Positions 18,420 through 27,721 are shown, numbered from the stretch's first letter. The stretch: DNA of 64,000 bases from an uncultured Dehalococcoidia bacterium (GCA_951812395.1 CATOSD010000001.1:124001-188000), one strand, 5' to 3'. A program made the numbers and translations. The notes: generated by a model not told the origin, from the letters alone.

Positions 18420-19676
18420 CTAACTCCTGCCTACTTCAACCCCCGAGTCATCCACCAGCCTTTCCAGCGCGCGCCTCATTCGCCTGTCGTCTTGCAGGCC
18501 GGCGAGCAGCAGGACGTCGTAGACCCCGGATCGAAAGTCACTGGGCAGCAACGACAATGCGATTTCGCCGTTCAGGGAGTCTATCACGTCGTCTTCTACA
18601 TCGACCCCGATTTCGAATTCCACCTCGTCCAGAATGCGCTGGAATTCGCTGTCGCCGTAGGGATCAAGATCATCGACCGTCCGACGAACCTCTTCCCAGG
18701 TCTCTTTGATGCCGTTGGTGGCTAGCAGCAGAACCGTGTCGGCTGGCAGAGCCTCCGGTGACGCTAGCGGGAGGTCGGAGTCGATGGTGAACCCGTCGTC
18801 GGGCTGCTCGGCGGCAAAGTCGACACGCAGGCCCCGTTCGATGAACGACATGGACATTGCCATGTACTCTGGCGTGCTGTCCTCGATCTCGCGGATGACG
18901 TCGTCCTGATCGCCGAAAGGGTCTTTCTCGTCACGCAACAGATCCAGTATCCCTTCGCTTCGCAGGAATACAGACATCACCCTCTGCGACGGCAACGACT
19001 CGCGGGCCGCCGTGAAGTCCTCGTCAGCCAGGAGAGGCAGGTCCGGGGGCGACTCGATGTCGCGAATCGCGCATTTGAGGGCGCCCTCGCCGTCCGCCAG
19101 GAGAAGGTACTCGTCCGTCAGAGCGAAGCTTGCGTCTTCGTCCTCAGACAGCCACAGGTCGGCCTCCCTGTAGGCGGTGCGGTCGAACTCCGCTTGGGAC
19201 TCGTCCACGAAATACGATACGAGGTCTTCCACGAAATCGAGCGCCGCGTCCCGGTCGCTGACGTGCACCATGGCGACCCACTCTGGACTGTCGTCTTCTA
19301 CGTCGATCAGGGCGAACGACACGGACTCCCCGAGCCAGGTCTCCACGTCGTCGAGGAAGTGGATGCCGGTCTCGTCCTCCTGCTCGTCCAGCAGGTCGTC
19401 CCTGCGCTCCACCAGGGCGTCGGTCTGCAGAGTGGATATGACGCCCCGGGCATGTCTGAGTTGCTGTATCCCGGGGCGCAGGTTGATGGATGCGTAGGCC
19501 AGGGTATCCGAGGGTATGAAGAGCGCGGTTGCCTCTCCAGGACGGCTGAGCGACCGGAAGAAGACGAACACCACAACTACCGCGACAAGGGCCAGTATTC
19601 CCACGGCTATGCCGCCGGCGAGTAGAATGAGCCTCTTGTTGCTGGTTCTACGTCGCCGTTGACGCTCGCCAGCCAC
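18420..19676 (-). CDS. DUF3352-like membrane-anchored protein, probably truncated
   Basis: A 418-residue protein with an N-terminal basic stretch (RQRRRRTSNKR) and one transmembrane helix (about 16-41, rich in Val/Ile), then a large acidic extracytoplasmic region with FIPSDTLAYASINLRPG and repeated DLPLLAD / DFVEDLVSYF-type segments, as in DUF3352 proteins of unknown function. The GTG start lies 2 bases after the rhodanese stop, so it is translated as the second gene of that unit. The frame stops at TAG 18420, yet homologous-looking sequence continues downstream, so the present protein lacks about a quarter of its length. Confidence 0.7.
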   Translation of the reverse strand: MAGERQRRRRTSNKRLILLAGGIAVGILALVAVVVVFVFFRSLSRPGEATALFIPSDTLAYASINLRPGIQQLRHARGVISTLQTDALVERRDDLLDEQEDETGIHFLDDVETWLGESVSFALIDVEDDSPEWVAMVHVSDRDAALDFVEDLVSYFVDESQAEFDRTAYREADLWLSEDEDASFALTDEYLLLADGEGALKCAIRDIESPPDLPLLADEDFTAARESLPSQRVMSVFLRSEGILDLLRDEKDPFGDQDDVIREIEDSTPEYMAMSMSFIERGLRVDFAAEQPDDGFTIDSDLPLASPEALPADTVLLLATNGIKETWEEVRRTVDDLDPYGDSEFQRILDEVEFEIGVDVEDDVIDSLNGEIALSLLPSDFRSGVYDVLLLAGLQDDRRMRRALERLVDDSGVEVGRS

Positions 19677-19678
19677 GC

Positions 19679-20452
19679 CTACAGCTCAACCGGCTCTTCA
19701 GACGCGGACCATTCGGAGTAGGAGCCGTCGTAGAGGCGCACAGGGATGCCGAGCCGCCGCAGGGCGAGGTAGCCGAGGGAGGCCCTCATGCCGGAGCGGC
19801 AGTAGACTATCGCGGGCTCGCCGTCGGAGATTCCTGCGGCAGCCAGCGTATCCCTGGCCTCTTGCTCCGCCGAAAGATAGCTCTCGTCCTCTCCTACAAA
19901 CTCTCGCCACATGACGTGCCGCGCGCCAGGGATGTGGCCGGGCCTGGGGTCGACCTCGAGCTGGCCGGTAAACTCCTCCACGGTGCGCACGTCCAGAAGC
20001 TGGCCCGCCCCGCGGTCGCGCACGTCGGCGATGCTCGCCCGTACGCCGGGATCGACGCTGGGGGCGAACTGCGCCGCAGTGGGGACGACAGGCCGGTAGA
20101 AGACTCCCCGCCTCTGCTCTTTCCAGCCCTCGAAGAAGGTGTCCAGCAGGTACACGTCGGACACGCCCAGGTATTCGAGCGCCCAGGACAGCAACGCGCC
20201 GTTCTGCCCGTCGTAGGAGTCGTAAACGATGGGGACGGTGGAGTTGGACAGGCCGGCGGCGGCGAACATCGCGGCGAGCTCGTCCGGCGCGAGCAGTCTG
20301 CCGTCGTCGCCGAACAGGTTTGCGGCCTTGAGGTGCACGGCGCCCTGCAGGTGGCCGACGAGGTACTTCATCCAGCCGCGCGGGTCCAGCACGAGGGCGT
20401 CCTGCGCTTCGATGCGCTCGGCTACCCAATCTGCGTCGACAAGGTGGATCAT
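19679..20452 (-). CDS. Thiosulfate/3-mercaptopyruvate sulfurtransferase (two rhodanese domains)
   Basis: A 257-residue protein with two rhodanese domains in tandem. The first (about 1-120) lacks a catalytic Cys (VPIVYDSYDGQNGA). The second has the active loop CRSGMRAS with catalytic Cys218. This fits the SseA/thiosulfate sulfurtransferase layout: transfer of sulfane sulfur to cyanide or a thiol acceptor. Upstream neighbour of the DUF3352 gene, 2 bases apart. The ATG start follows GGGGACACGCC with a weak ribosome site. Confidence 0.92.
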   Translation of the reverse strand: MIHLVDADWVAERIEAQDALVLDPRGWMKYLVGHLQGAVHLKAANLFGDDGRLLAPDELAAMFAAAGLSNSTVPIVYDSYDGQNGALLSWALEYLGVSDVYLLDTFFEGWKEQRRGVFYRPVVPTAAQFAPSVDPGVRASIADVRDRGAGQLLDVRTVEEFTGQLEVDPRPGHIPGARHVMWREFVGEDESYLSAEQEARDTLAAAGISDGEPAIVYCRSGMRASLGYLALRRLGIPVRLYDGSYSEWSASEEPVEL

Positions 20453-20489
20453 GGCGTGTCCCCTTGCAAGGCGGGCGTGTCGGCGCTAC

Positions 20490-20510
20490 GGGCGGGTTTG
20501 AAACCCGCCC
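20490..20510. repeat. Perfect 21-base palindrome, dispersed element
   Basis: Arms GGGCGGGTTT and AAACCCGCCC flank a single G, followed by CCTGCGG. A related, less perfect copy is at about 32051-32071 (GGGCAGACTTGAAACCTGCCC split by mismatches, followed by CTACGAGG). Here it sits between two same-strand genes and could end transcription from the OsmC gene. Confidence 0.75.
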
Positions 20511-20541
20511 CTGCGGATGTACTTCGCAAGGTGCGGCGGCC

Positions 20542-21075
20542 TTACACCGACTCGAAGTCGGTGCTGAGGCGTGCGCCCTTGAGGACGGTCTGGGTTACGG
20601 GCGAACCTTCCACGGCCAGGCGCCATATCTCGCGCAGCGCGGCCTCGTCGGCATCGGCGCGAACAAACACCTTGGCGCTGATGTCGCCGTAGCCGGGGTT
20701 GCCCTCGTCGACGCCCGCCCACTTGCGGATGTTCTCGAAGTTGCCTTCGAGCGCGATCTCGAGGTCGTGGATCTTGATGCCCTGCTTGGTAGCGTTGAGC
20801 ACGAAGCCGACGGTCATACAGCCGCCGATGGCCGATAGAAGCTGCTCGTGCGCGCTGGCGGCGAGGTCGGTGGCGTCCAGGTCGGTGGGCTCGTCCATCT
20901 CGATGGCGTGGGTGCGCATGTACGCCTTCGCCCTGAAGCCGCTCTCCCAGCGCACTCGCGAGCGCCAGGGGCCGCTAACCGCCTTGAACACGTCCTCCTG
21001 CCGGAACGATTCGAGAATCTCGTTCAGCTTCTCGGGGTGCAGTCCGTTCAACTCTGCCTGTGCCGTGTCGGCCAT
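20542..21075 (-). CDS. OsmC-family protein
   Basis: A 177-residue OsmC/Ohr-fold protein. The first conserved cysteine is present in SAIGGCMTVGF (Cys86), preceded by the expected helix start DLAASAHEQLL. The usual second cysteine near the C-terminus (CP...T) is replaced: the sequence reads VEGSPVTQTV. Classical OsmC/Ohr enzymes need both cysteines to reduce organic peroxides, so this member may be a non-peroxidase relative. Cytoplasmic. A palindrome and the rhodanese gene follow on the same strand. Confidence 0.88.
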   Translation of the reverse strand: MADTAQAELNGLHPEKLNEILESFRQEDVFKAVSGPWRSRVRWESGFRAKAYMRTHAIEMDEPTDLDATDLAASAHEQLLSAIGGCMTVGFVLNATKQGIKIHDLEIALEGNFENIRKWAGVDEGNPGYGDISAKVFVRADADEAALREIWRLAVEGSPVTQTVLKGARLSTDFESV

Positions 21076-21119
21076 GTGGGATGCCTCCTTGCCTTGTGCT
21101 GACTTGCCTGGTTTCCTAA

Positions 21120-21220
21120 GTGCCTTCCCCAGTTTGGGAGAAGGTCGGGATGGGGGTGAGATGCAGCGACGCTTTAACCCTCACCTCAATCCTCTCCCTC
21201 AAGGGAGAGGATGCCCTTGA
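21120..21220. repeat. Dispersed palindromic repeat pair
   Basis: CCTTCCCCAGTTTGGGAGAAGG and GGGATGGGGGTGAG are followed by TTTAACCCTCACCTCAATCC and a perfect CTCTCCCTCAAGGGAGAG hairpin. It belongs to the same intergenic family as 2485, 8100, 22515 and 41040. Located just past the stop of the MetE-like gene and before the OsmC start. Confidence 0.75.
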
Positions 21221-21224
21221 CGGC

Positions 21225-22388
21225 CTAGCCATACTCCTGCCGCAGCATCTGCGCCGCGGCGTTGATGGCCTGGAGCTTGCGATAGGCCACGTCGGCGGTG
21301 TTCACGTTGCGCTCGGCGAAGGTGCCAAACCCGCAGTCGGGGTTTAGGAACACCTTCTCCGGGGAAAAGTACTGCAACGCCTCGTGGACGCGCTCGACTA
21401 TCTCCTCCGGCGACTCTATCTCGTCGGTCCTGGGGTTGACCACGCCCAGGCCGATCTCCTTTTCGTTTGCGTACTCCTTGAACACCTCCATCTCGCCGGC
21501 GCGCGGGGTCGCGAACTCCAGCACGAGCTGGTCGATGTTCATCTGGGTGAGGTACGGCAGCATTGGGCCGTAGTTGCCGGTGAGCAGCACGTCCTCACGG
21601 CGGCTCCAGTTGCCGCGGCACACGTGCACGCCGAATCGAACGCCGTCGATGCCGTCCACGGTCTCGTTCATCAGCCGTACGGCCAACTCGAGCTCTTCGG
21701 ACGGGTCCTTTCGCTCGGCCATGGCGGCGCACATGAAGGTCTCGGTGCTCTCCTCGCCCAGCACCACCTGGGACAGCGTGGGCTCGTCGAACTGGATGAA
21801 ATCCACGCCGCGCTCCTTCAGCGCCAGCACCTCATCACGCAGCAAGCGGACTATCTCGCCGGACAGGTCGTCCTCGCTGGGATAGGCGTTGTCGGACAGG
21901 CCCGCGAACCAGCTCGACTTGAGCAGCAGGTAGGGACCGGGCAGCGGCACCTTCACCTGCCTGTCGGTGTGCTTAACCAGGAAGTCCACCTCGTCGAGCG
22001 ACAGGCCGTCTCGCGCCTCAATCTTGTCCACAACGATCGGGCTCTTGATGGCGAACGACGGGACGTCCAGCGCGCGGAGCGTCTCCTCGAAGCGGGCCCT
22101 GTCGGTCATGTAGTCCATCAGCTCCGACACCTTCATCAGCTTCATGCCGGAGAGCTTGGCGACCACGAACGAGTAGAAGTTGTCGCGGCGTTGTTCGCCG
22201 TCGGTGACGATGTTTACGCCGGCGTCCTCCTGGTACTTGACCGCAAGCAGCACGGCCTCGTCGGCAATCTCGTCGAACTCCTCCTTGGTCATGGCGCCGT
22301 CCTGCCACCGGCGGAGCGCCTGAATGAGCCAGGGAGGCCTGGACCAACTACCTACACCGGTTACAGGAAAGAGTGTCTGCGTCGTCAT
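21225..22388 (-). CDS. MetE-like (cobalamin-independent methionine synthase C-terminal) methyltransferase
   Basis: A 387-residue protein covering only the catalytic half of MetE. The zinc site is recognisable: His255 and Cys257 in GVHVCRGNWS, Glu291 in LVLEFATPR and Cys352 in FLNPDCGFGTF. FIQFDEPTLSQV fits the UROD/MetE barrel. Short forms like this transfer a methyl group to homocysteine or a related thiol, often from a donor other than folate triglutamate. Start ATG 22388 follows GAGAGGGAAA; an ATG 21 bases earlier is possible. A free-standing gene flanked by repeats. Confidence 0.87.
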   Translation of the reverse strand: MTTQTLFPVTGVGSWSRPPWLIQALRRWQDGAMTKEEFDEIADEAVLLAVKYQEDAGVNIVTDGEQRRDNFYSFVVAKLSGMKLMKVSELMDYMTDRARFEETLRALDVPSFAIKSPIVVDKIEARDGLSLDEVDFLVKHTDRQVKVPLPGPYLLLKSSWFAGLSDNAYPSEDDLSGEIVRLLRDEVLALKERGVDFIQFDEPTLSQVVLGEESTETFMCAAMAERKDPSEELELAVRLMNETVDGIDGVRFGVHVCRGNWSRREDVLLTGNYGPMLPYLTQMNIDQLVLEFATPRAGEMEVFKEYANEKEIGLGVVNPRTDEIESPEEIVERVHEALQYFSPEKVFLNPDCGFGTFAERNVNTADVAYRKLQAINAAAQMLRQEYG

Positions 22389-22514
22389 TTTCCCTCTCAT
22401 CGTCGGCACGGTCGAATGGGCCGAGCCGGGTCGGTTTCCGCTTGCGATAATATGTTAACGTAAGCGCGGCGCTATTGCCACTTGCGGGATACGGCCGCTC
22501 TTGCGAGCAAGGTC

Positions 22515-22600
22515 TCTAGCCTTCCCCCCGACGAGAGGGAAGGGGCAGCCGCGCCCCCATCCCAAACTTTCCCCTTGATGGGGGAAGGGACCGTCTGTTC
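22515..22600. repeat. Dispersed palindromic repeats, two copies
   Basis: GCCTTCCCCCCGACGA then GAGGGAAGGGGC, and CCCCCATCCCAAACTTTCCCC then TTGATGGGGGAAGGGA. Both fit the pyrimidine-arm/purine-arm family seen elsewhere in the window, here in the space between the divergent MetE-like and MFS genes. Confidence 0.75.
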
Positions 22601-22626
22601 CCACCTCGCCTGTTACACTTGCCACC

Positions 22627-23829
22627 ATGCGCAGATTGGACTACGGCTGGGTGATTCTGTGCGCCGGATTCGCGGCGCTGTTCGTGAACAGCGGCTCGCG
22701 AATGGCGTTCGGGCTGCTGCTCAAGCCAATGACCGAGGACCTGGGCTGATCGCGCTCGTCGCTCTCGCTCGCCGCCACCACCTTCTTCTGCGTATCCGCG
22801 CTCGCCATGCCGCTGCTGGGCCGCCTGGTGGACCGGTACAGCCTGCGGGCCGTGATGGGCGTGACTGCGCTGACTGGCGCGATCGGCATCGGGCTGATGG
22901 CGTTCGCCGCGTCGCGCTGGCAGGTGTTCGCGCTGTACGGGCTGGTGTACGCCGCCGGCAGCGCGGGCTCGTCGGTGTCGATGGTGGGCGTGCTGGTGAG
23001 CCGCTGGTTCGCGCAGCGGCGGGGGCTTGCGAACAGCGCGGCCATATCGGGCAACGCCGTGGGGCAGCTCGTGATCATCACGCTGCTGGCGTCGTTCCTG
23101 GAGTCGCTGCGCTGGCGCGGCGCGTACCTGGCCCTGGGCGCGGCCAACCTGGCCCTCGCGCCCCTGCTGCTCGCGCTGGTGAGGTCCAGGCCATCGGATG
23201 CGCGGGGCGGCGCCGAGCAGGCCGTCCGCGTCACGCCGGCCGGGGAGGAGACCGCGCCCGGCGCTGCCGGCCTGCTGCGCTCGCGGCAGATGTGGCTGCT
23301 CGTAGTCGTGTATGCGATATGCGGCTTCCAGGACTTCTTCGTGGCGACGCACGTCGTCGCGTTCGCGGACGACAAGGGCGTATCGCGAGCGCTGGCGGGC
23401 AACCTGCTGGCGCTGATGGGTCTGCTGGGTATGCTCGGCGTGCTCGCCTCCGGCTGGCTCGCCGACAGATCCGGCGCGGGTCTGCCGACGCTGCTCAGCT
23501 TCATCGCGCGCGTCGGCATATTCGCCATCGCCCTGCTGTTCCAGACCACGCCGGGCATTGCCGCATTCGCCGTACTGTACGGCTTCACCTTCCTGATGAC
23601 CGCGCCGCTGGTGATCGTGTTCGTGGGCAACGTGTTCGGTTCGTCCCGGATGGGCGCTATAAGCGGCGTAGTCAACATGACCCACCAGATTTGCGGAGGC
23701 CTGGGCGCATACGCGGGGGCGCTTATCTTCGACGCGCGGGGAGGCTACGACGGCGCGTTCGCGCTGATGCTGGTCCTCTCAGTCGCCGGCGCGATCGCGA
23801 CCCTCGGTGTGCGCGAGCGGCTGCGCTGA
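22627..23829 (+). pseudogene. MFS transporter interrupted by an in-frame TGA
   Basis: From ATG 22627 the frame reads MRRLDYGWVILCAGFAAL, then FGLLLKPMTEDLG, TGA (22747-22749), SRSSLSLAATTFFCVSALAM and on through a full 12-helix carrier. In this monocarboxylate-type MFS branch the sequence at that point is normally DLGWSR, so TGG has become TGA. The remaining frame from 22807 alone would lack the first helix and motif A approach. PLLGRLVDRYSLRAVMG keeps the loop 2-3 signature. Either a recent nonsense mutation, a sequence error, or TGA read through. Its 3' end overlaps the convergent MFS gene by 51 bases. Confidence 0.7.
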
Positions 23830-25092
23830 GGCCCGCCCACCGTCGTCGTCTTCCGGGAGCGCGGGCTTGTCACGCCAGAAGGCGGCCGCGAATCCGAGCG
23901 CGCCGGCGACCGCGCCAATGCCCACGACTCCGAACGTGGACGCCGCGCCGAACACGGTGGCGACGGGCCCCAGCGCGAACGAAGTGCCGCTGTTGCCTAT
24001 GTCCCACGCGGATTGAAGCGTGGCCATGGCCGGACCTCTCTCACGCGGTGTCACCCTGTCCACTACGAGCGACTGCATCCCCGGTTGGAGCAGCCCGAAT
24101 CCGGCGCCGGCCAGCACCGCCGATGCAATGAACATGAGCTGGTTCTGCGCGTACATGAGCACGAACATTCCTAGCGCGACGGACACCAGGCCGGGCAGAA
24201 TCACGGACGACCTGCCGAATCGGTCGGCCACCCTGCCGGAGCCGAGCAGAAACACCATCATCACCAGCGAGTTGACGGTGTAGAAGAGGCCCGGGTTGCC
24301 GAGCGCACGCTCGGCGACGACGATTGGCATGAAGCTGTTGACCGGTCCCGTGGTGGCGGTGAAGCTGACGAAAATCAGCGTGGGAAGGATGGCCGCGCGG
24401 GGGATGAGCGGCGTCTTCTCGCGCCGGCCCGCAGGCTCCGCGGAGGCCGGGTTGGTGCGTTGCGAGGATAGGGCCATGGAGAGCAAAAATCCCAGCAGCG
24501 CCGTAAGGCTTGCGAAGAAGAATGCGGCGCTGAACCCAAATCGGCTGGCCAGCGCATCGGTGAGGAACGGCGAGTACAGTGACGCCGTGCCGATGCCTAT
24601 GCCCATATAGGCCAGCCCCTCGGCGCGCCGGGCCGCGGGCGCCAGGTTGACCACTATGGTGCTGGTGGCGACCGGTGTGGCCGCCAAACCTATACCGCGC
24701 AGCATCCGGATGGGCACCGGCCACAGAAATGCCAGGGCAGGCACACTCGCGAGCAGAGGCGTCGCCTCGAGCCAGGAGTTGACCGGCAGAACGTACAGCA
24801 GCGCGGCGAGGGCGAACGAAGCCAGGCCCAGCACCGCCACGGGCTTCGGCCCAAACATCGCGATGAGCCGCCCGACGTAGGGGCGAACGAACAGCGACAG
24901 CACGCCGAACGCGCCGACGACGACTCCGATGTGCCAGTTCTCGCCACCGAGGTCCTTCACGTAGTTGGGGATCACGGTGAACATCGACGTGTAACTGACG
25001 AACAGGAAATGCCCTATCAGCAGGGTCAGCACGTAGTCCCGCGACCACAGCCTCCGGCTTGGGGCCGCACCGCCCCGGTGCGGCAACGTCAT
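23779..25092 (-). CDS. MFS transporter
   Basis: A 437-residue inner-membrane carrier with about 12 hydrophobic segments. RPYVGRLIAMFGPKPV is the loop 2-3 motif A region and FVSYTSMFTVIPNYV marks helix 1; GRVADRFGRSSVILPG repeats motif A in the second half. Cargo cannot be inferred, though drug-type exporters look like this. I start at ATG 25092 (MTLPHRGG); the frame is open to 25221 but that extension is basic and unlike the family. Convergent with the interrupted MFS gene and sharing 51 bases at the 3' ends. Confidence 0.88.
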   Translation of the reverse strand: MTLPHRGGAAPSRRLWSRDYVLTLLIGHFLFVSYTSMFTVIPNYVKDLGGENWHIGVVVGAFGVLSLFVRPYVGRLIAMFGPKPVAVLGLASFALAALLYVLPVNSWLEATPLLASVPALAFLWPVPIRMLRGIGLAATPVATSTIVVNLAPAARRAEGLAYMGIGIGTASLYSPFLTDALASRFGFSAAFFFASLTALLGFLLSMALSSQRTNPASAEPAGRREKTPLIPRAAILPTLIFVSFTATTGPVNSFMPIVVAERALGNPGLFYTVNSLVMMVFLLGSGRVADRFGRSSVILPGLVSVALGMFVLMYAQNQLMFIASAVLAGAGFGLLQPGMQSLVVDRVTPRERGPAMATLQSAWDIGNSGTSFALGPVATVFGAASTFGVVGIGAVAGALGFAAAFWRDKPALPEDDDGGRASAQPLAHTEGRDRAGD

Positions 25093-25771
25093 GCGTGAAC
25101 GCCGATTCGCCGAGATGGCAATATCAAGGGTGGCTCCTGCCCGGCGTGGCTTCCGCCGGATGCGCCCGCGGCCCTGTGTCCGCGACGCGGACGGCGCAGG
25201 GGCCTGGGGACTGGCTACCATTATAGAGCACAGGTACGCCCGTCCCCAATAGGCAGGGGGCGGTTGAACCCAGGGCTACCGCGTACCACTCCACAATCGT
25301 TAGCGTTAGCACGAATCAGGTGTGATTCTTGGTGACTATGAGCCAATCAGGGGAGTTACATGCCCCAGGTGGCGCTCGATTGCGCTGTTTCGGGGCAGAC
25401 TCTGAGCCTTCAGATGTGAGCGCACATCTGATTTGGGGCCGAGAAATCAGTATGCGATAGCCCTGCCCTGCGCCCCGAGACCGGTTGACAGAGTTCAGCG
25501 TCAGCGTATGCGCACGCCCCGCCAGAAATCGCCAATTCTGAACGTGACAAAAGCTCCGACTTCGTACTCAACACCGGGGCACGCGGACCACGATTGGCAA
25601 CGGTCACTAAGGCCACTCAGCCAGACACTTTCACAACCGCACGTCACCTGTCCACGCCACCCGCAGAATTGCGACACGCCGCGCTGTGCTGTGCTGTAGA
25701 ATGTTGCGTAGCGTCATACAGGGTTGTACACAGCCGTGCAAGGGGGCCTATCGACGGCAACGGGAAGTAGC
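25093..25771. other. Gene-free stretch, nothing recognised
   Basis: About 680 bases upstream of the MFS gene with only short, unsupported frames. No repeat of the dispersed family, no tRNA-like cloverleaf and no convincing terminator were seen. It marks the left edge of a low-density accessory region. Confidence 0.5.
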
Positions 25772-25870
25772 ATGGAACCTGAACTCACCAAAGACGAACG
25801 GGAGAGGTTACTCGGACACATTTATGGCGACGAGTGGGAAGAGCACACCCTCCCTGACCCCGTAGTATGA
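25772..25870 (+). CDS. Very small hypothetical acidic protein
   Basis: A 32-codon frame, MEPELTKDERERLLGHIYGD then EWEEHTLPDPVV, ending in TGA. The upstream GGGAAGTAG is a weak ribosome site. Codon pattern is protein-like and acidic. It lies 48 bases before the GIY-YIG-like gene on the same strand. No family recognised; too short to be certain it is expressed. Confidence 0.35.
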   Translation: MEPELTKDERERLLGHIYGDEWEEHTLPDPVV

Positions 25871-25918
25871 ACGGCAGCATCCGACAACGTAGCCTCGGCT
25901 CAACTCAAGGAGACGGGC

Positions 25919-26269
25919 ATGAGGCTTGAACTACAATGGTGGACATGCTCAGGAGGAAGCCGGTGGTGTTCGCTGGACGACGTCAACCTGGGCAATCTCA
26001 CCATTGGTGGCGTCTACCTGATATGGCATGCCGGCTCCCCGGGCCGGTGGGTGTACGTCGGCAAGGGCCATATCAGGGAGCGGCTGGAGGAGCACCGCTG
26101 CGATCCCAGGATAGGCGAGTACCGGCCTTACGGCTTGTTGACGTCATGGGCGGTGGGGGAGCCGAGTTATCGCGAAGGTGTCGAGCGCTTTCTTGTTGAA
26201 GCGTGCAGACCGCTCGTGGGGGAGAAGTGGCCGGAGGTCCCTCCAATCGAGGTGAACCTTCCCAAGTAG
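25919..26269 (+). CDS. GIY-YIG-like small protein
   Basis: A 116-residue protein. The segment GGVYLIWHAG...RWVYVGKGHIRERLEEHRCD follows the GIY-YIG nuclease start: a G-[IV]-Y strand, a Y-[IV]-G strand and an Arg one helix later (IRERLEEH). The catalytic Glu of full enzymes would come in the C-terminal part (VERFLVEACRPL) and is plausible but not sure. The ATG at 25919 follows AAGGAGACGG. Stand-alone GIY-YIG domains act in DNA cleavage or repair, often in mobile regions, which fits the surroundings. Confidence 0.6.
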   Translation: MRLELQWWTCSGGSRWCSLDDVNLGNLTIGGVYLIWHAGSPGRWVYVGKGHIRERLEEHRCDPRIGEYRPYGLLTSWAVGEPSYREGVERFLVEACRPLVGEKWPEVPPIEVNLPK

Positions 26270-26329
26270 GGATCGCGTTGCTACGCCACGATCCTGTGCT
26301 AAGCCATAATCCCGACGGAGATACCACGC

Positions 26330-26551
26330 ATGGAACCACAGATGCAACCGCCGCCAATGGACCCACGGGAGTACGCGACGAAGGACGAGTTGCGGACCTG
26401 CTACCCGACCAAAGCGACCCTCGAAATGCTCAAGACTGATCTCGTCGACCGTATCCGAAAGTCGCAGCAATGGACCATCGGCACTCTTCTCGCAGCCTTG
26501 GTAGTGTCTACAGCCATAGTTGCAGCTGCTGTTTTGCTGACCCAGGACTAA
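26330..26551 (+). CDS. Small protein with C-terminal transmembrane helix
   Basis: A 73-residue protein: Pro/Met-rich start, a charged helical segment (LEMLKTDLVDRIRKS) and a C-terminal hydrophobic helix (about 48-70, GTLLAALVVSTAIVAAAVLL). It resembles small tail-anchored coiled-coil proteins often found beside phage or mobile genes. A CGGAGATACC site precedes the ATG. It follows the GIY-YIG-like gene by 60 bases on the same strand. Function unknown. Confidence 0.55.
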   Translation: MEPQMQPPPMDPREYATKDELRTCYPTKATLEMLKTDLVDRIRKSQQWTIGTLLAALVVSTAIVAAAVLLTQD

Positions 26552-27036
26552 GAGAGATATGAACGCCTGCACCCGTCAGCGCAGCCCCGGCACCTCAGAC
26601 GCGGACCTCATCAGATACATAGGCATGGAGTGTTTCGTCGCCTACTTTGATCTGTTCAACGACTGGACTCTCCGAAACCGAGACGTTGCCGGAGTTATTC
26701 ACCAAGACCGCCGCTGCACCTGGAAGTCCTGCCAATCCCGTACAAGCAAGTCTCGACGCATCATACGGGCTGGACGCGCAACGAACGTCCTGGAGAACAT
26801 CATCACCTCGGACCGCGTATCCAACCAGACCAGAAACAAAGCCGCTCGTGTTTTGAACCGCGGGGGAACGGTTACTCATCAAACGTGATGCACTTTACTT
26901 ACCACTGTCCAACGAGAAGAGCTCCATAGGCGGCGAACGCTCTTTTGATTCACGGTTACCTCCAAGTTTTGGGTAACCATAATTCTGAGGCACATTCTCC
27001 ACTTCGGTAACCATTTGATTGAGGTCACGCGGGTTC

Positions 27037-27065
27037 TTGACGTCTCAGCACATCCGTGCTACACT
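27037..27065 (+). promoter_or_regulatory. Sigma-70-type promoter without an obvious gene
   Basis: TTGACG (27037-27042), a 17-base spacer and TACACT (27060-27065) form a near-consensus pair. No convincing coding frame begins within the next 300 bases, so it may drive an RNA or be a relic of a lost gene. Confidence 0.45.
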
Positions 27066-27721
27066 CTCCTTCATCACAGCCGACCCGCAACTTAACAACC
27101 GAAGACTCGCCACCGACCACCCGACTAACCCCCCGTGTGACACTCGTGTCAATCAACCGTCGAATCCGGTCGCACATCCAACCGGAATCCGTCGCATCTG
27201 TAACGAGGAACGCAGACCGGCCAGCTACAAAATATGAGGAGATAGGACAAAAGAAACATAATGTTACACTACTAAAACAGGCGAATTTGTCACACACGGC
27301 GGGTAGCCCTCTCCCAACGCCCGACGCGACTCCGCTCGGTAGCCCGTCACCCGTCCATCCCGCACCGACTTGTAGGCCCTGAGCTTGCCGAAGGGTCAGG
27401 ATGGGGGTGACCGAGGCGCAAAGCCGGCCCCGACCCGTACCGCGCACGCCACCTGGCCGGCGCGGAGTTCCGGTCCCGGTCCCGCATCACCTTGCCGACC
27501 GCTCTCCCGGCCCAACGTGCGGCAGCCGGCCCCGAGGTGCTGTGCGGCCTGTCTTCCAGGCCGCCGCGCAGCCAGTCCCGGCCCGCTCCGCCAACCCATA
27601 TGGGCTACCCGCCTCCAACTACGACGAAGCGGTGGCGGCGGCGACTCGCGAAACTGTTCGCCGACCAGGCTGATACAGGCTCGGGGGCAACGCATGGCCC
27701 GCGTGGGGCACTAAGCTGGTC

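Noticed and set aside
22807-23829. Starting the MFS gene at the ATG at 22807
   Set aside because: The preceding 180 bases are in the same frame and encode a normal first helix; only a TGA at 22747 interrupts it.
26595-26882. A 95-codon minus-strand frame in the accessory gap
   Set aside because: No ribosome site, no recognisable domain, and all three overlapping frames look equally plausible.
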